64,000 nt of DNA from Cellvibrio fontiphilus (GTDB lineage Bacteria > Pseudomonadota > Gammaproteobacteria > Pseudomonadales > Cellvibrionaceae): NCBI RefSeq assembly GCF_035317345.1, contig NZ_JAYKTU010000001.1. The stretch is one strand, 5' to 3'. Shown piece after piece: positions 8,288 through 16,459 of the stretch (the first letter of the stretch is position 1; every line of letters starts with the position of its first letter). A program made the translations under genes and the position numbers. The notes under the pieces are model-generated. The model ran no database searches, was not told the origin of the DNA, and was given only the letters and a program-made list of their open reading frames with translations.

Positions 8288-10024
8288 TCAGGTGCGCTCC
8301 GTTTTGCTTAACAACATATCGCGCATGGAACCATTGGGCGCAACTTGCATGGGGTAAACGTGTTCAGATTGATCGACCATGATATCCATAAACACCACAC
8401 GATCTTTCAGTGCAAAACACTCCGCCAATTTCGCTTTCAGCTCTTCTTTTTTGGTCACACGAATACCAACATGACCGTAGGCTTCGGCTAACTTTATGAA
8501 ATCCGGCAGTGAATCTTCATACAGACTTTCAGCGTAGCGGCTGGAGTACTGCATGTCTTGCCACTGGCGAACCATGCCCAGCGCCTGGTTGTTTAAACAA
8601 ATCACTTTCACTGGCAAGTGATACTGGGTGCAGGTGGACAACTCCTGGATACACATTTGAATGGAACCTTCACCGGTCACACATACCACGGTTGCATCAC
8701 GCTCCGCCATTTGCACACCCATAGCAGCAGGCAAGCCAAAGCCCATGGTGCCGAGGCCACCGGAATTTATCCAACGGCGCGGCTTATCAAATAAATAATA
8801 TTGCGCGGTAAACATTTGGTGCTGGCCAACATCGGAGGTGACGTAAGCATCGCCTTTGGTGACTTCCCAAATCGCCTGGATCACTTCTTGCGGTTTAATT
8901 TTATCGCCAGTGGTATCAAAGCGATTTTTGGTATACAAACCGTGACGCTCGCGCCACTCGTTAATTTGCTCCCACCAGCTGGCAATCGCTTGCGCATCAG
9001 GCTTTTCATCGCCTTCTTTAATCAGGCTAAGCATTTCGCTGAGCACGTTATCCACCGCACCTACGATGGGCACATCAGCAGTCACGGTTTTTGAAATGGA
9101 CGCCGGGTCTATATCAATGTGGATAATTTTGGCGTTAGGGCAGAACTTGCTAACAGTGTTAGTCACACGGTCATCAAAGCGCGCACCAACGGCCAGAATG
9201 ACATCGCTGTGATGCATAGCGGTGTTGGCTTCATAGGTGCCGTGCATGCCGAGCATACCGAGGAAGTTTTTGCCGGTGCCGGGGTAGGCACCCAAGCCCA
9301 TCAGCGTATTGGTCACTGGGTAGTTGAGCAGATCCACCAACTCTTTGAGCAAGTGTGATGCGTTGCCTTGAATAACGCCGCCGCCGGAGTAGATCATCGG
9401 GCGCTTGGCACCCAGCAGTAGCTGTACTGCTTTTTTGATCTGGCCGGAGTGACCGCGAGTCGCTGGCGTGTAGGAGCGCAGCTTTACTTTTTCCGGATAG
9501 GCATAAGGAAAAGTGTAAGCCGGATGTGTCAGGTCTTTAGGCACATCAATGACCACGGGGCCAGGACGACCGGTCGAGGCGATGTAATAAGCCTTTTTAA
9601 CAATCTCGGGAATTTCACTGGCGTGTTTGATCATAAAACTGTGTTTTACGATCGGGCGAGAAATCCCCACCATGTCGGTTTCCTGGAAGGCATCTTCACC
9701 AATCAAGTGGCTCTGCACCTGACCGGAGATCACCACCATCGGAATGGAATCCATATAGGCCGTGGCAATACCAGTAATGGCATTGGTCGCACCTGGGCCG
9801 GAAGTTACCAGAACGGTACCCACTTTGCCGGTCGCACGGGCGTAACCATCGGCGGCGTGAGTAGCGGCTTGTTCGTGGCGAACAAGAATGTGTTTAACGT
9901 CTTTTTGACGAAAGATGGCATCGTAAATATGCAGCGCAGCGCCACCTGGATAGCCGAACACGTATTCAACGCCTTCGTCTTTCAAGGCGCGGATGAGCAT
10001 ATCTCCGCCGGAAAGCATTTCCAC
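8288..10024 (-). CDS. ilvI: Acetolactate synthase large (catalytic) subunit
   Basis: ThDP-, FAD- and Mg2+-dependent enzyme that joins two pyruvates, or pyruvate and 2-oxobutyrate, in the first common step of branched-chain amino acid synthesis. It has the three thiamine-enzyme domains, with catalytic Glu51 in VRHEQAATHAADGYARATG. The Mg-ThDP motif reads GEGS (451-454) where many relatives have GDGS. I place the start at GTG 10024, seven bases after AAGGGG, giving the family N-terminus MEMLSGGDML and 578 aa. The open frame continues upstream to 10315, but that extension does not resemble acetolactate synthase. A long structured leader precedes it. Confidence 0.95.
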   Translation of the reverse strand: MEMLSGGDMLIRALKDEGVEYVFGYPGGAALHIYDAIFRQKDVKHILVRHEQAATHAADGYARATGKVGTVLVTSGPGATNAITGIATAYMDSIPMVVISGQVQSHLIGEDAFQETDMVGISRPIVKHSFMIKHASEIPEIVKKAYYIASTGRPGPVVIDVPKDLTHPAYTFPYAYPEKVKLRSYTPATRGHSGQIKKAVQLLLGAKRPMIYSGGGVIQGNASHLLKELVDLLNYPVTNTLMGLGAYPGTGKNFLGMLGMHGTYEANTAMHHSDVILAVGARFDDRVTNTVSKFCPNAKIIHIDIDPASISKTVTADVPIVGAVDNVLSEMLSLIKEGDEKPDAQAIASWWEQINEWRERHGLYTKNRFDTTGDKIKPQEVIQAIWEVTKGDAYVTSDVGQHQMFTAQYYLFDKPRRWINSGGLGTMGFGLPAAMGVQMAERDATVVCVTGEGSIQMCIQELSTCTQYHLPVKVICLNNQALGMVRQWQDMQYSSRYAESLYEDSLPDFIKLAEAYGHVGIRVTKKEELKAKLAECFALKDRVVFMDIMVDQSEHVYPMQVAPNGSMRDMLLSKTERT

Positions 10025-10328
10025 AATAATTCCCCTTTTAGGACAATAAATCGCAATTGCGAGTGTGTGCCGCATGCAGGTATGAAAGAACAGCGAGACA
10101 TCACACAAAACAGGCGCTAGTGCACAGCGGCGGACCAGCGCAGTGAATGATCCACGAACAAGACCCGGCAAGGCCAAGCTCGGACCAGCGAAAACCCTGC
10201 AGGTAAACAAGGCTTTCTCAGGCGGGGTTCTGGTAGGAACCCGACCATTAGATGGGTCGCCAAGAGGGTGACTTGGCGGGAGCAGCCTAACGCCCAAGCT
10301 TAGGGGCATCTGCAACCATCTAGCGGAA
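10025..10328 (-). ncRNA. Long hairpin-rich leader of the ilvIH transcript
   Basis: About 300 bases lie between the predicted ilvIH promoter and the ilvI start. The promoter-proximal part holds consecutive perfect or near-perfect hairpins: 10282-10313 (nested GCAG/CTGC and GCCC/GGGC), 10258-10278 (7-bp stem, 7-base loop), 10242-10259 (CGACC/GGTCG) and 10225-10242 (GGGTTC/GAACCC). A 10-bp direct repeat CGGACCAGCG occurs at 10131-10140 and 10181-10190 (+ strand). The only early mini-ORF (10319, 10 codons) is not rich in Val, Leu or Ile, so classical peptide attenuation is not evident. It could be a cis-regulatory RNA or a dispersed structured repeat. Confidence 0.5.
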
Positions 10329-10334
10329 GCGGCA

Positions 10335-10362
10335 ATTCTCCCAAGATAAGCCGCAATGTCAA
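10335..10362 (-). promoter_or_regulatory. Candidate ilvIH promoter
   Basis: On the minus strand a perfect -35 TTGACA (10357-10362) and a -10 GAGAAT (10335-10340, four of six) are 16 bp apart. Transcription would start near 10328 and give a leader of about 300 bases before ilvI. Confidence 0.55.
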
Positions 10363-10520
10363 GAAATTAGATGAATTTTTGTTCGTTTTTTAATAGAGGG
10401 ATGTATATGGCTGCCGGCTTGCGCTTGCTCACAGTTTTCAGCGGTGCGGTTTCGCCGGCCCAGCTTAAGCGCTATATTTGAAACAATTACTGCTGCAACC
10501 ATCAAAACAGGGCAAACCCC

Positions 10521-10952
10521 ATGAACCACAAACTCTTAATTAGCATCATCAGCCTTTGGGTTGCTGCATTAGCAAGCGATGGCGCAATAGCTGCGAAGGA
10601 TAATGTATTTACCTGGACTGACGACAAAGGCGTGGTTCACTACGGCGAGCGCCCCCCCAAAGATTCCCAAGCGCGCCAAATAAAAACACGTACGGGCCAT
10701 AGCGACCCAACACCGGCCACCGCTGCTCCCGCGTCACCGGCGGCACCCGCAAATGCAACTGCGGACCAGATTGCCGCGTCACTGAAAGATCCCGAGCGCT
10801 GTCTGACTGCGCAAAAAAATCTGGAGCTGTTAAACACTGCAGCACGCATCAAAATTGCCGGGGAGGATGGAGTTCAACGCCTGCTCACCGAAGAAGAGAA
10901 AGAAGTTCAGCGCAATACTATGCAAACTATCATTGAACAAGCCTGTGAGTGA
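10521..10952 (+). CDS. DUF4124 domain-containing exported protein
   Basis: A 143-aa protein with a signal peptide (about 1-24, ending AIAA) and the DUF4124 core VFTWTDDKGVVHYGERPP (about 29-46), followed by a low-complexity Ala/Pro/Thr linker and a charged C-terminus with two Cys residues (ERCLTAQ and EQACE) that could form a disulfide. Function unknown; DUF4124 proteins are periplasmic or membrane-tethered. It is divergent from ilvI. A DUF4124 gene next to ilvI is also found in Pseudomonas, supporting conserved synteny. A GC-rich hairpin follows the stop. Confidence 0.82.
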   Translation: MNHKLLISIISLWVAALASDGAIAAKDNVFTWTDDKGVVHYGERPPKDSQARQIKTRTGHSDPTPATAAPASPAAPANATADQIAASLKDPERCLTAQKNLELLNTAARIKIAGEDGVQRLLTEEEKEVQRNTMQTIIEQACE

Positions 10953-10961
10953 CGCACTTGG

Positions 10962-10982
10962 CCGGGAGCTGAATGCTCCCGG
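10962..10982 (+). terminator. Hairpin after the DUF4124 gene
   Basis: CCGGGAGC (10962-10969), a five-base loop, then GCTCCCGG (10975-10982): a perfect 8-bp stem 10 bp after the stop codon. There is little T-tract, so termination may be weak. Confidence 0.55.
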
Positions 10983-11196
10983 TTGACACCAATAACCCTC
11001 CCCCTTGCCGCTCACATCCATCTGCAGAGCCTTACTCATCAGGCAAATTTAGTACACCTGTAGATTCTTATCGCGGATACCGACCTCCATGGCGTTGCTG
11101 AGCCCGGCAACAGCCAAAACATATGTCGATCAAATTTACAATTACACTAGATTACAAAATCACTAAAACCTTGATTTAAAAGGCATTTAATACCTT

Positions 11197-11212
11197 CGGC
11201 ACAAAACCCGCA
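11197..11212 (+). promoter_or_regulatory. Candidate sigma-54 promoter of the PEP-CTERM gene
   Basis: CGGCAC-AAAAC-CCGCA has the GG/GC spacing of the -24/-12 consensus TGGCAC-N5-TTGCA, with one mismatch in the -24 element and two in the -12. It lies 62 bp before the start codon. PEP-CTERM genes in several Proteobacteria are driven by sigma-54 with the PrsK/PrsR pair, so the match is plausible. Confidence 0.45.
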
Positions 11213-11273
11213 TAGCAAGCGATGCTAGGGAAAACTCCAGCATTCAATCTCGTTTCTTAAAGGAAAAGGTCAC

Positions 11274-12107
11274 ATGAAAAATTCATTAGTTGCAGCGGGC
11301 TTTATCACCGCTATGGCACTCAGTAGTGCTGCTAACGCCCTGGTTATCACCCCGGAAAATAGCGGCTCTAACCTCGCTAACACTATCCTTGGTTCAGGCA
11401 TCAGCATTAGCAATGTTAACTACACTGGCGCAAACGGCGCATCTGGCACCTTTACTAACGGCAATAGCGCAGGCTTGGCAATTGACAAGGGCATAGTGCT
11501 CTCTACCGGTCAAGCCACTAACGCTATGGGCACCAATAACAGCAGCGGTGCAGGCACCTCTAATGGCACCGCCGGTTACGCCCCGCTTACCGCCATTGCT
11601 GGATTCAATACGTTTGATGCCACTCGCCTGAAATTCGATTTTGAATTTAACGGCGGCACCGGTGGTGACTTGTTCTTCAACTTCGTATTCGGTTCCGAAG
11701 AATACCTTGAGTACGTAGGCACCCAATTCAATGACGTGTTTGGTTTCTTCGTGGATGGTGTAAACGTTGCACTGACCCCTGGTTCCAACAACCCGATTAC
11801 CATCAACACTATCAATACCACTCAAAACAGCAGCCTGTTTGTTGACAACACTTCCGGCAGCTATTCCACCCAAATGGATGGCTTCACCAAAAGCTTGCAA
11901 ATCACCCTGAAAGGTTTGAGCGCAGGTTTGCACACCATGGAGTTTGCAATTGCCGATGCAGGCGACAGCATTCTTGACTCATGGATTTTCGTTGAGGCCA
12001 AATCCTTTGCAGATACTCCTGTTGGTGTTTCTGAGCCTTCATCACTGACCCTGCTGGGATTGGTTTTAATGGCATTGGGCTGGAGCCGTCGCAAAGCGGC
12101 TAAATAA
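11274..12107 (+). CDS. Choice-of-anchor L domain protein with PEP-CTERM sorting signal
   Basis: A 277-aa exported protein. Signal peptide about 1-22 (ending SSAANA). The central beta-rich, Asn/Gly/Thr-rich domain carries the typical FVFGSEEYLEYV (about 138-149), with a likely metal-rich loop after it. The C-terminus is a canonical PEP-CTERM tail: SEPSSLTLLGLVLMALGWSR then RKAAK, that is a Pro-Ser motif, a membrane helix and a basic end. Exosortase would cleave and anchor or release it during export, usually together with exopolysaccharide. No exosortase gene is in this window. The gene stands alone between a sigma-54-like promoter and a perfect terminator. Confidence 0.88.
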   Translation: MKNSLVAAGFITAMALSSAANALVITPENSGSNLANTILGSGISISNVNYTGANGASGTFTNGNSAGLAIDKGIVLSTGQATNAMGTNNSSGAGTSNGTAGYAPLTAIAGFNTFDATRLKFDFEFNGGTGGDLFFNFVFGSEEYLEYVGTQFNDVFGFFVDGVNVALTPGSNNPITINTINTTQNSSLFVDNTSGSYSTQMDGFTKSLQITLKGLSAGLHTMEFAIADAGDSILDSWIFVEAKSFADTPVGVSEPSSLTLLGLVLMALGWSRRKAAK

Positions 12108-12133
12108 GCAAATAGTGCTTTTTTAGTCCCCCA

Positions 12134-12174
12134 AAATAAAAACGGCCGCCAATAGTTGGCGGCCGTTTTTATTT
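12134..12174. terminator. Bidirectional terminator between the PEP-CTERM gene and clpB
   Basis: A perfect 19-bp stem (12134-12152 with 12156-12174) with a TAG loop. Runs of A on the left arm and T on the right arm let it serve both convergent genes. Confidence 0.93.
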
Positions 12175-12193
12175 GGATAGAGCTGATTAAACA

Positions 12194-14851
12194 TTAATTC
12201 AAACGCTTTGGATCAAACACAATTTTGTCACCGGACAATTTGCCGTGAATAACAACGCCGGGAATAAATTTACCACTCAGAATATCTTGCGCCAGTGGAT
12301 TTTCGATCAGCTGTTGGATCGCACGCTTTAAAGGACGCGCCCCGTAAACGGGATCAAAGCCTACACTTGCCAGTTTATTCATTACCGTATCATCCAATTC
12401 CAAGCTCAATTCGCGCTCAGCCAAACGCTTTCTCAAGAGTTCGAGCTGGATATCTGCAATACCACGAATTTGCTCGCGCCCCAGTGGATGGAACACAACA
12501 ACCTCGTCGATACGGTTGATAAATTCGGGGCGGAAATGGCGACCGACCACATCCATCACAGCATCTTTCATCGCGTTGTAGCGATTTTCGTTATTGAGCG
12601 AATTGTTCATATCCTCGCTCACCGCATTATCAAAACTGACGGTATCAAATGAACGATCCTCAGCTAGCTCCTGAATACGATCCGACCCCAGGTTTGAGGT
12701 CATGACAATCACTGTGTTGCGAAAATCCACCGTGCGGCCTTGACCATCGGTTAAACGACCATCGTCCAAAACTTGCAACAAAATATTGAATACATCAGGG
12801 TGCGCTTTTTCCACCTCATCCAGCAGTAATACCGAATAGGGTTTACGGCGCACGGCTTCGGTTAAATAACCGCCCTCTTCATAACCCACATAACCCGGTG
12901 GCGCGCCGATTAAGCGCGCGACTGAGTGCTTCTCCATAAACTCTGACATATCGATACGCACCATAGCGTCGGTGGTATCAAATAAAAACTCGGCGAGGGA
13001 TTTACACAATTCAGTTTTACCCACACCGGTTGGCCCTAAAAACAAAAAGGAACCGTTAGGGCGATTAGCATCGCTCAGGCCTGCACGCGAACGGCGCACC
13101 GCATTGGCGACGGCGACTACGGCTTCGTGTTGGCCAATAACGCGTTTGTGCAACGCATCTTCCATGCGTAACAATTTTTCGCGCTCACCTTCCAACATTT
13201 TAGAAACGGGAATACCAGTCCACTTGGAAACCACTTCGGCAATTTCTTCGTCGGTCACTTTATTGCGCAGTAATTTCATTTCCATCATTTCCGCTTGGCT
13301 AGCCATGTCCAATTGTTTTTCCAACTGCGGAATAATGCCGTACTGCAATTCGCTCATACGTGCCAAGTCACCTTTGCGACGTTTTTCTTCCAACTCCAAA
13401 CGCGCCTGCTCCAATTGGCTCTTAATTTCATGGGAGCCTTGCAGTGCTGCTTTTTCAGCGCGCCAAATTTCTTCCAAATCGTTGTATTCACGCTCGTAGC
13501 GATCTATATCCTGATCAATTTTGGCGAGGCGCTTTTTACTCGCTTCGTCTTCGTCTTTTTTCACAGCTTCGCGTTCGATTTTTAATTGAATCAAACGGCG
13601 CTCCAAACGATCCATTTCTTCCGGTTTGGAATCAATTTCCATACGGATTCGGCTGGCGGCTTCGTCAATCAAATCAATCGCTTTATCAGGCAATTGACGA
13701 TCAGTAATGTAGCGCTGGGACAATTTAGCGGCTGCAATGATCGCCGAGTCAGTAATGTCCACACCGTGGTGAATTTCATAGCGCTCTTTTAAGCCGCGCA
13801 AAATGGCAATAGTGTCTGACTCGTTGGGTTCATCCACCAAGACTTTTTGGAAACGGCGTTCGAGCGCGGCATCTTTTTCAATGTATTTACGATATTCGTC
13901 CAGTGTCGTTGCACCCACGCAGTGCAATTCACCGCGGGCTAATGCGGGTTTGAGCATATTGCCCGCATCCATCGCACCTTCCGCTTTACCGGCACCAACC
14001 ATGGTGTGAATTTCGTCGATAAATAAAATGACGCGCCCTTCTTGTTTGCTCAATTCGTTAATTACAGATTTCAAGCGCTCTTCAAAATCGCCACGGAATT
14101 TTGCACCCGCGAGCAGCGCACCTAAATCCAGCGCGAGCAAGCGCTTATCTTTTAAACCTTCGGGTACTTCACCATTCACGATGCGCTGGGCAAGACCCTC
14201 CACAATCGCGGTTTTACCCACGCCCGGCTCGCCAATTAATACCGGATTATTTTTAGTGCGACGCTGCAACACTTGGATAGTGCGGCGAATTTCATCATCG
14301 CGACCAATTACCGGATCGAGCTTGCCCTCTTCCGCACGCGCAGTTAAATCCACTGTGTATTTTTCCAAGGCTTGGCGATTGCCTTCGGAGTCTGCGTCCT
14401 CGACTTTTTCACCGCCGCGCACTTTTTGAATCGCCTGCTGCAAACGCTGGGCGTTGCCAAATTTTTTTAAAAGCTCTGGTAGTGCTCCCTGCATTTCATT
14501 CATCAACACCAGCAACACTGAATCGCTGGAGACAAATTTATCACCCGCCTTTTGTGCATGGCGATCAGCGAGATTAAGCACCTTAACCAAATCGGGTGAC
14601 ATGGTGACTTCACCGGTAGGATTTTTAATTCGCGGCAAGTTTTCCACTAACTCGTTAAGCGCGGTGCGCAAACCAGATACATCAAAACCTGCCTGACTCA
14701 GCAGGGAGCGCACACTGGCAGCACCTTTTTGATCAATCATCGCCAGAAGCAAATGACTGGTATCCAGCTGGCTGTGATCCTGACCCAGTGCGATGGACTG
14801 AGCGTCAGACAGCGCCAGCTGTAATTGATTGGTTAAACGGTCGATACGCAT
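12194..14851 (-). CDS. clpB: Chaperone ClpB (disaggregase)
   Basis: Hexameric AAA+ ATPase that rescues aggregated proteins with DnaK. The Clp N domain spans about 1-145; NBD1 has GEPGVGKT (about 206-213); the coiled-coil middle domain lies at about 405-525; NBD2 has GPTGVGKT (about 607-614) and RPEFINRIDE. At 885 aa it is about 20-28 residues longer than most ClpB proteins. The extra length falls after MTSNLGSDRIQELAEDRS as an Asp/Asn-rich insert, about VSFDNAVSEDMNNSLNNEN, in NBD2. A good sigma-32 promoter lies upstream. The linkage to pgeF, rluD and bamD is as in Pseudomonas. Confidence 0.97.
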   Translation of the reverse strand: MRIDRLTNQLQLALSDAQSIALGQDHSQLDTSHLLLAMIDQKGAASVRSLLSQAGFDVSGLRTALNELVENLPRIKNPTGEVTMSPDLVKVLNLADRHAQKAGDKFVSSDSVLLVLMNEMQGALPELLKKFGNAQRLQQAIQKVRGGEKVEDADSEGNRQALEKYTVDLTARAEEGKLDPVIGRDDEIRRTIQVLQRRTKNNPVLIGEPGVGKTAIVEGLAQRIVNGEVPEGLKDKRLLALDLGALLAGAKFRGDFEERLKSVINELSKQEGRVILFIDEIHTMVGAGKAEGAMDAGNMLKPALARGELHCVGATTLDEYRKYIEKDAALERRFQKVLVDEPNESDTIAILRGLKERYEIHHGVDITDSAIIAAAKLSQRYITDRQLPDKAIDLIDEAASRIRMEIDSKPEEMDRLERRLIQLKIEREAVKKDEDEASKKRLAKIDQDIDRYEREYNDLEEIWRAEKAALQGSHEIKSQLEQARLELEEKRRKGDLARMSELQYGIIPQLEKQLDMASQAEMMEMKLLRNKVTDEEIAEVVSKWTGIPVSKMLEGEREKLLRMEDALHKRVIGQHEAVVAVANAVRRSRAGLSDANRPNGSFLFLGPTGVGKTELCKSLAEFLFDTTDAMVRIDMSEFMEKHSVARLIGAPPGYVGYEEGGYLTEAVRRKPYSVLLLDEVEKAHPDVFNILLQVLDDGRLTDGQGRTVDFRNTVIVMTSNLGSDRIQELAEDRSFDTVSFDNAVSEDMNNSLNNENRYNAMKDAVMDVVGRHFRPEFINRIDEVVVFHPLGREQIRGIADIQLELLRKRLAERELSLELDDTVMNKLASVGFDPVYGARPLKRAIQQLIENPLAQDILSGKFIPGVVIHGKLSGDKIVFDPKRLN

Positions 14852-14920
14852 GACTTACCTCTGCAAAAAATCAGTCGGGGCGAACAAAACGGGTCGCAAG
14901 AATTGACTCGATTGGTGCAG

Positions 14921-14948
14921 ACGTGGGGGCAAGCAAAGTGATTTCAAG
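14921..14948 (-). promoter_or_regulatory. Sigma-32 heat-shock promoter of clpB
   Basis: On the minus strand CTTGAA (14943-14948) and CCCCACGT (14921-14928) are 14 bp apart, closely matching the sigma-32 consensus CTTGAA-N13-15-CCCCATNT. It lies 70 bp upstream of the clpB start. The -35 overlaps an 8-bp inverted repeat (14945-14966). Confidence 0.8.
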
Positions 14949-15034
14949 CAGGCGGGAACCTGCTTGAGAGTGTTGGCAACCAAGAAGTGATGTTTTTTTG
15001 CGCCAGATCAAACGCTTGAGCGCTAGAGGAGCAC

Positions 15035-15535
15035 CTACGCTTGTGGAGAGATAGGGCGAGGGGTTTCTTTCACATCAAAAAACTTGATGGTCAGCGGATA
15101 GTTTTTAACGACACCTTTATTGGCATCCATGGCGCCCATGATGGTAAACACAACGGAACAGATTGCCAGTGCGGCCAACATCGGAATCCCGATCAAAACA
15201 ACAAACAAAATCAGGCAGATAATTGCATAAATCAGCGAACTGAATACCCAGTTCATCACCACCTTGCCCTGCTCATCAACATAAGGGTCGTCTTTTTTGG
15301 ATTGCCACATAATCAGCGGAACTACCAGCCCTAAAAACGGAAACAGCCAGGAGCAAAACTGGGTCAGGTGCAACACCATGGCGTAATCGTAGTTATTGGT
15401 CTGCAAAATCGTGTGGGGTTGGGCCACTTCTTTTTGACCATTCAGAATGCGCGCTTTCGCCTGTTGGAATTCCTCCTCACTGATCAAACCTTTTTGTTTG
15501 AGGTCGTTCAGTTTTTCAATTTGTTCAAGATCCAT
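15035..15535 (-). CDS. SHOCT and DUF4870 domain membrane protein
   Basis: A 166-aa protein. Residues about 1-32 form a SHOCT helix pair (LNDLKQKGLISEEEFQQAK), a short motif thought to mediate oligomerisation. Residues about 50-150 match the DUF4870 (Tic20-like) family with three or four membrane helices and the loop DPYVDEQGKVVMNWVFS. Function unknown. It lies between clpB and pgeF on the same strand, with 143 bp upstream that hold no obvious hairpin. Confidence 0.83.
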   Translation of the reverse strand: MDLEQIEKLNDLKQKGLISEEEFQQAKARILNGQKEVAQPHTILQTNNYDYAMVLHLTQFCSWLFPFLGLVVPLIMWQSKKDDPYVDEQGKVVMNWVFSSLIYAIICLILFVVLIGIPMLAALAICSVVFTIMGAMDANKGVVKNYPLTIKFFDVKETPRPISPQA

Positions 15536-15679
15536 GGCAAAACTCCTGTGACTATTTTAAAAGAGAACCTCGTAGGCCAAGAGAGGCGCAAGCTGGCACA
15601 AGCATAACACCGGGCTAAACGCCTTCTGGTTAATTGTTTTGACGCATCCAACAACGGAATGGATTCAGCCAGTTGCTTT

Positions 15680-16459
15680 TTATTCCAGCCAGATCAAACT
15701 GGCCATACGCCCGGTGGTTTTATCGCGGCGGTAGGAAAAAAAGCGTTCCTGATCTGCAAAGGTACAATAGCCACCACCGTAAACTGCGCTCACCCCCAAG
15801 GCTTTCAATTCGGCACGCGCCAAGGCGTAAATATCAGCATAAAAATGTAGCGGACGTGCGCCAACCGCAAAGGCCGCTGCGATTTCATCGGCGTGTTCCG
15901 GGCTGCGCGCTGCCGCAAAAAAAGCTTCCAGCACATCGATGCCCACTTCAAAATGCACCTGTGAAATCGCTGGGCCAAGATAGGCAAGCAGATCTGTGCG
16001 TGAGGCAGAGAATTTATCCAGCGCCTCTGCGCAAATTCCACCAGCCAGGCTGCGCCAGCCGCAATGAAGCGCCGCTACCTGTGTGCCTTGTTTGTCGCAC
16101 AATAGAATGGGTAAACAATCTGCGGTCATCACCGCACAGACATGACCGCGCTGATTGCTGTAACTGCCATCGGCGGTACGCACCAAGCCATCGGTTTGAG
16201 CATCGACTACTTTAATGCCGTGAATCTGCTCCAACCATTGCGGGCAGCTAACCAATCCCAAGCTTGTCATCAACTGCTGACGGTTGTGGGCAACGGCTTG
16301 TGCGTCATCGCCCACATGCAGGCCAAGGTTGTTGCTGGCGTAGGGCGGCAAACTGATTCCTCCCTGTCGACTGGTAATACAAGCGCGCAGGTTAGGCGGT
16401 GCCGGCCAATCAGGTGCTATCCAGCCAAGTGCTTGCCAGTCAGATGCGGCGTTATTCAT
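15680..16459 (-). CDS. pgeF: Peptidoglycan editing factor PgeF (laccase-domain, YfiH family)
   Basis: A 259-aa cytoplasmic enzyme of the COG1496 family, known as a multicopper-like or purine-nucleoside-processing enzyme and as a factor that keeps wrong residues out of peptidoglycan precursors. The zinc-binding active-site residues are visible in LEQIHGIKVVD (His), MTADCLPILLCD (Cys) and ALHCGWRSLAGGI (His). Its start overlaps the end of rluD by eight bases, so the two form an operon, as in many gammaproteobacteria. Confidence 0.93.
   Translation of the reverse strand: MNNAASDWQALGWIAPDWPAPPNLRACITSRQGGISLPPYASNNLGLHVGDDAQAVAHNRQQLMTSLGLVSCPQWLEQIHGIKVVDAQTDGLVRTADGSYSNQRGHVCAVMTADCLPILLCDKQGTQVAALHCGWRSLAGGICAEALDKFSASRTDLLAYLGPAISQVHFEVGIDVLEAFFAAARSPEHADEIAAAFAVGARPLHFYADIYALARAELKALGVSAVYGGGYCTFADQERFFSYRRDKTTGRMASLIWLE

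Larger units (their letters stand above)
10953..11273 (+). other. 321-bp gap before the PEP-CTERM gene
   Basis: No credible gene. It holds a terminator-like hairpin (10962-10982), an A/T-rich segment (about 11120-11190), a sigma-54-like element (11197-11212), a small hairpin in the presumed 5' UTR (ATGCT/AGCAT within 11222-11243) and a purine-rich ribosome binding site AAGGAAAAGG just before the next ATG. Confidence 0.6.

Noticed and set aside
9449..10120. Long open frame on the + strand opposite ilvI
   Set aside because: It is antisense to a conserved gene, has no recognisable domain, and reflects codon bias of ilvI.
10025..10315. 97-codon N-terminal extension of ilvI in the same open frame
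   Set aside because: It does not resemble acetolactate synthase, and a good ribosome binding site and family N-terminus occur at GTG 10024; the region is better read as a structured leader.
10290..10319. Leader peptide for ilvIH attenuation
   Set aside because: The 10-codon frame (MVADAPKLGR) is poor in Ile, Leu and Val, has no ribosome binding site, and no terminator-antiterminator pair with a U-tract is seen.
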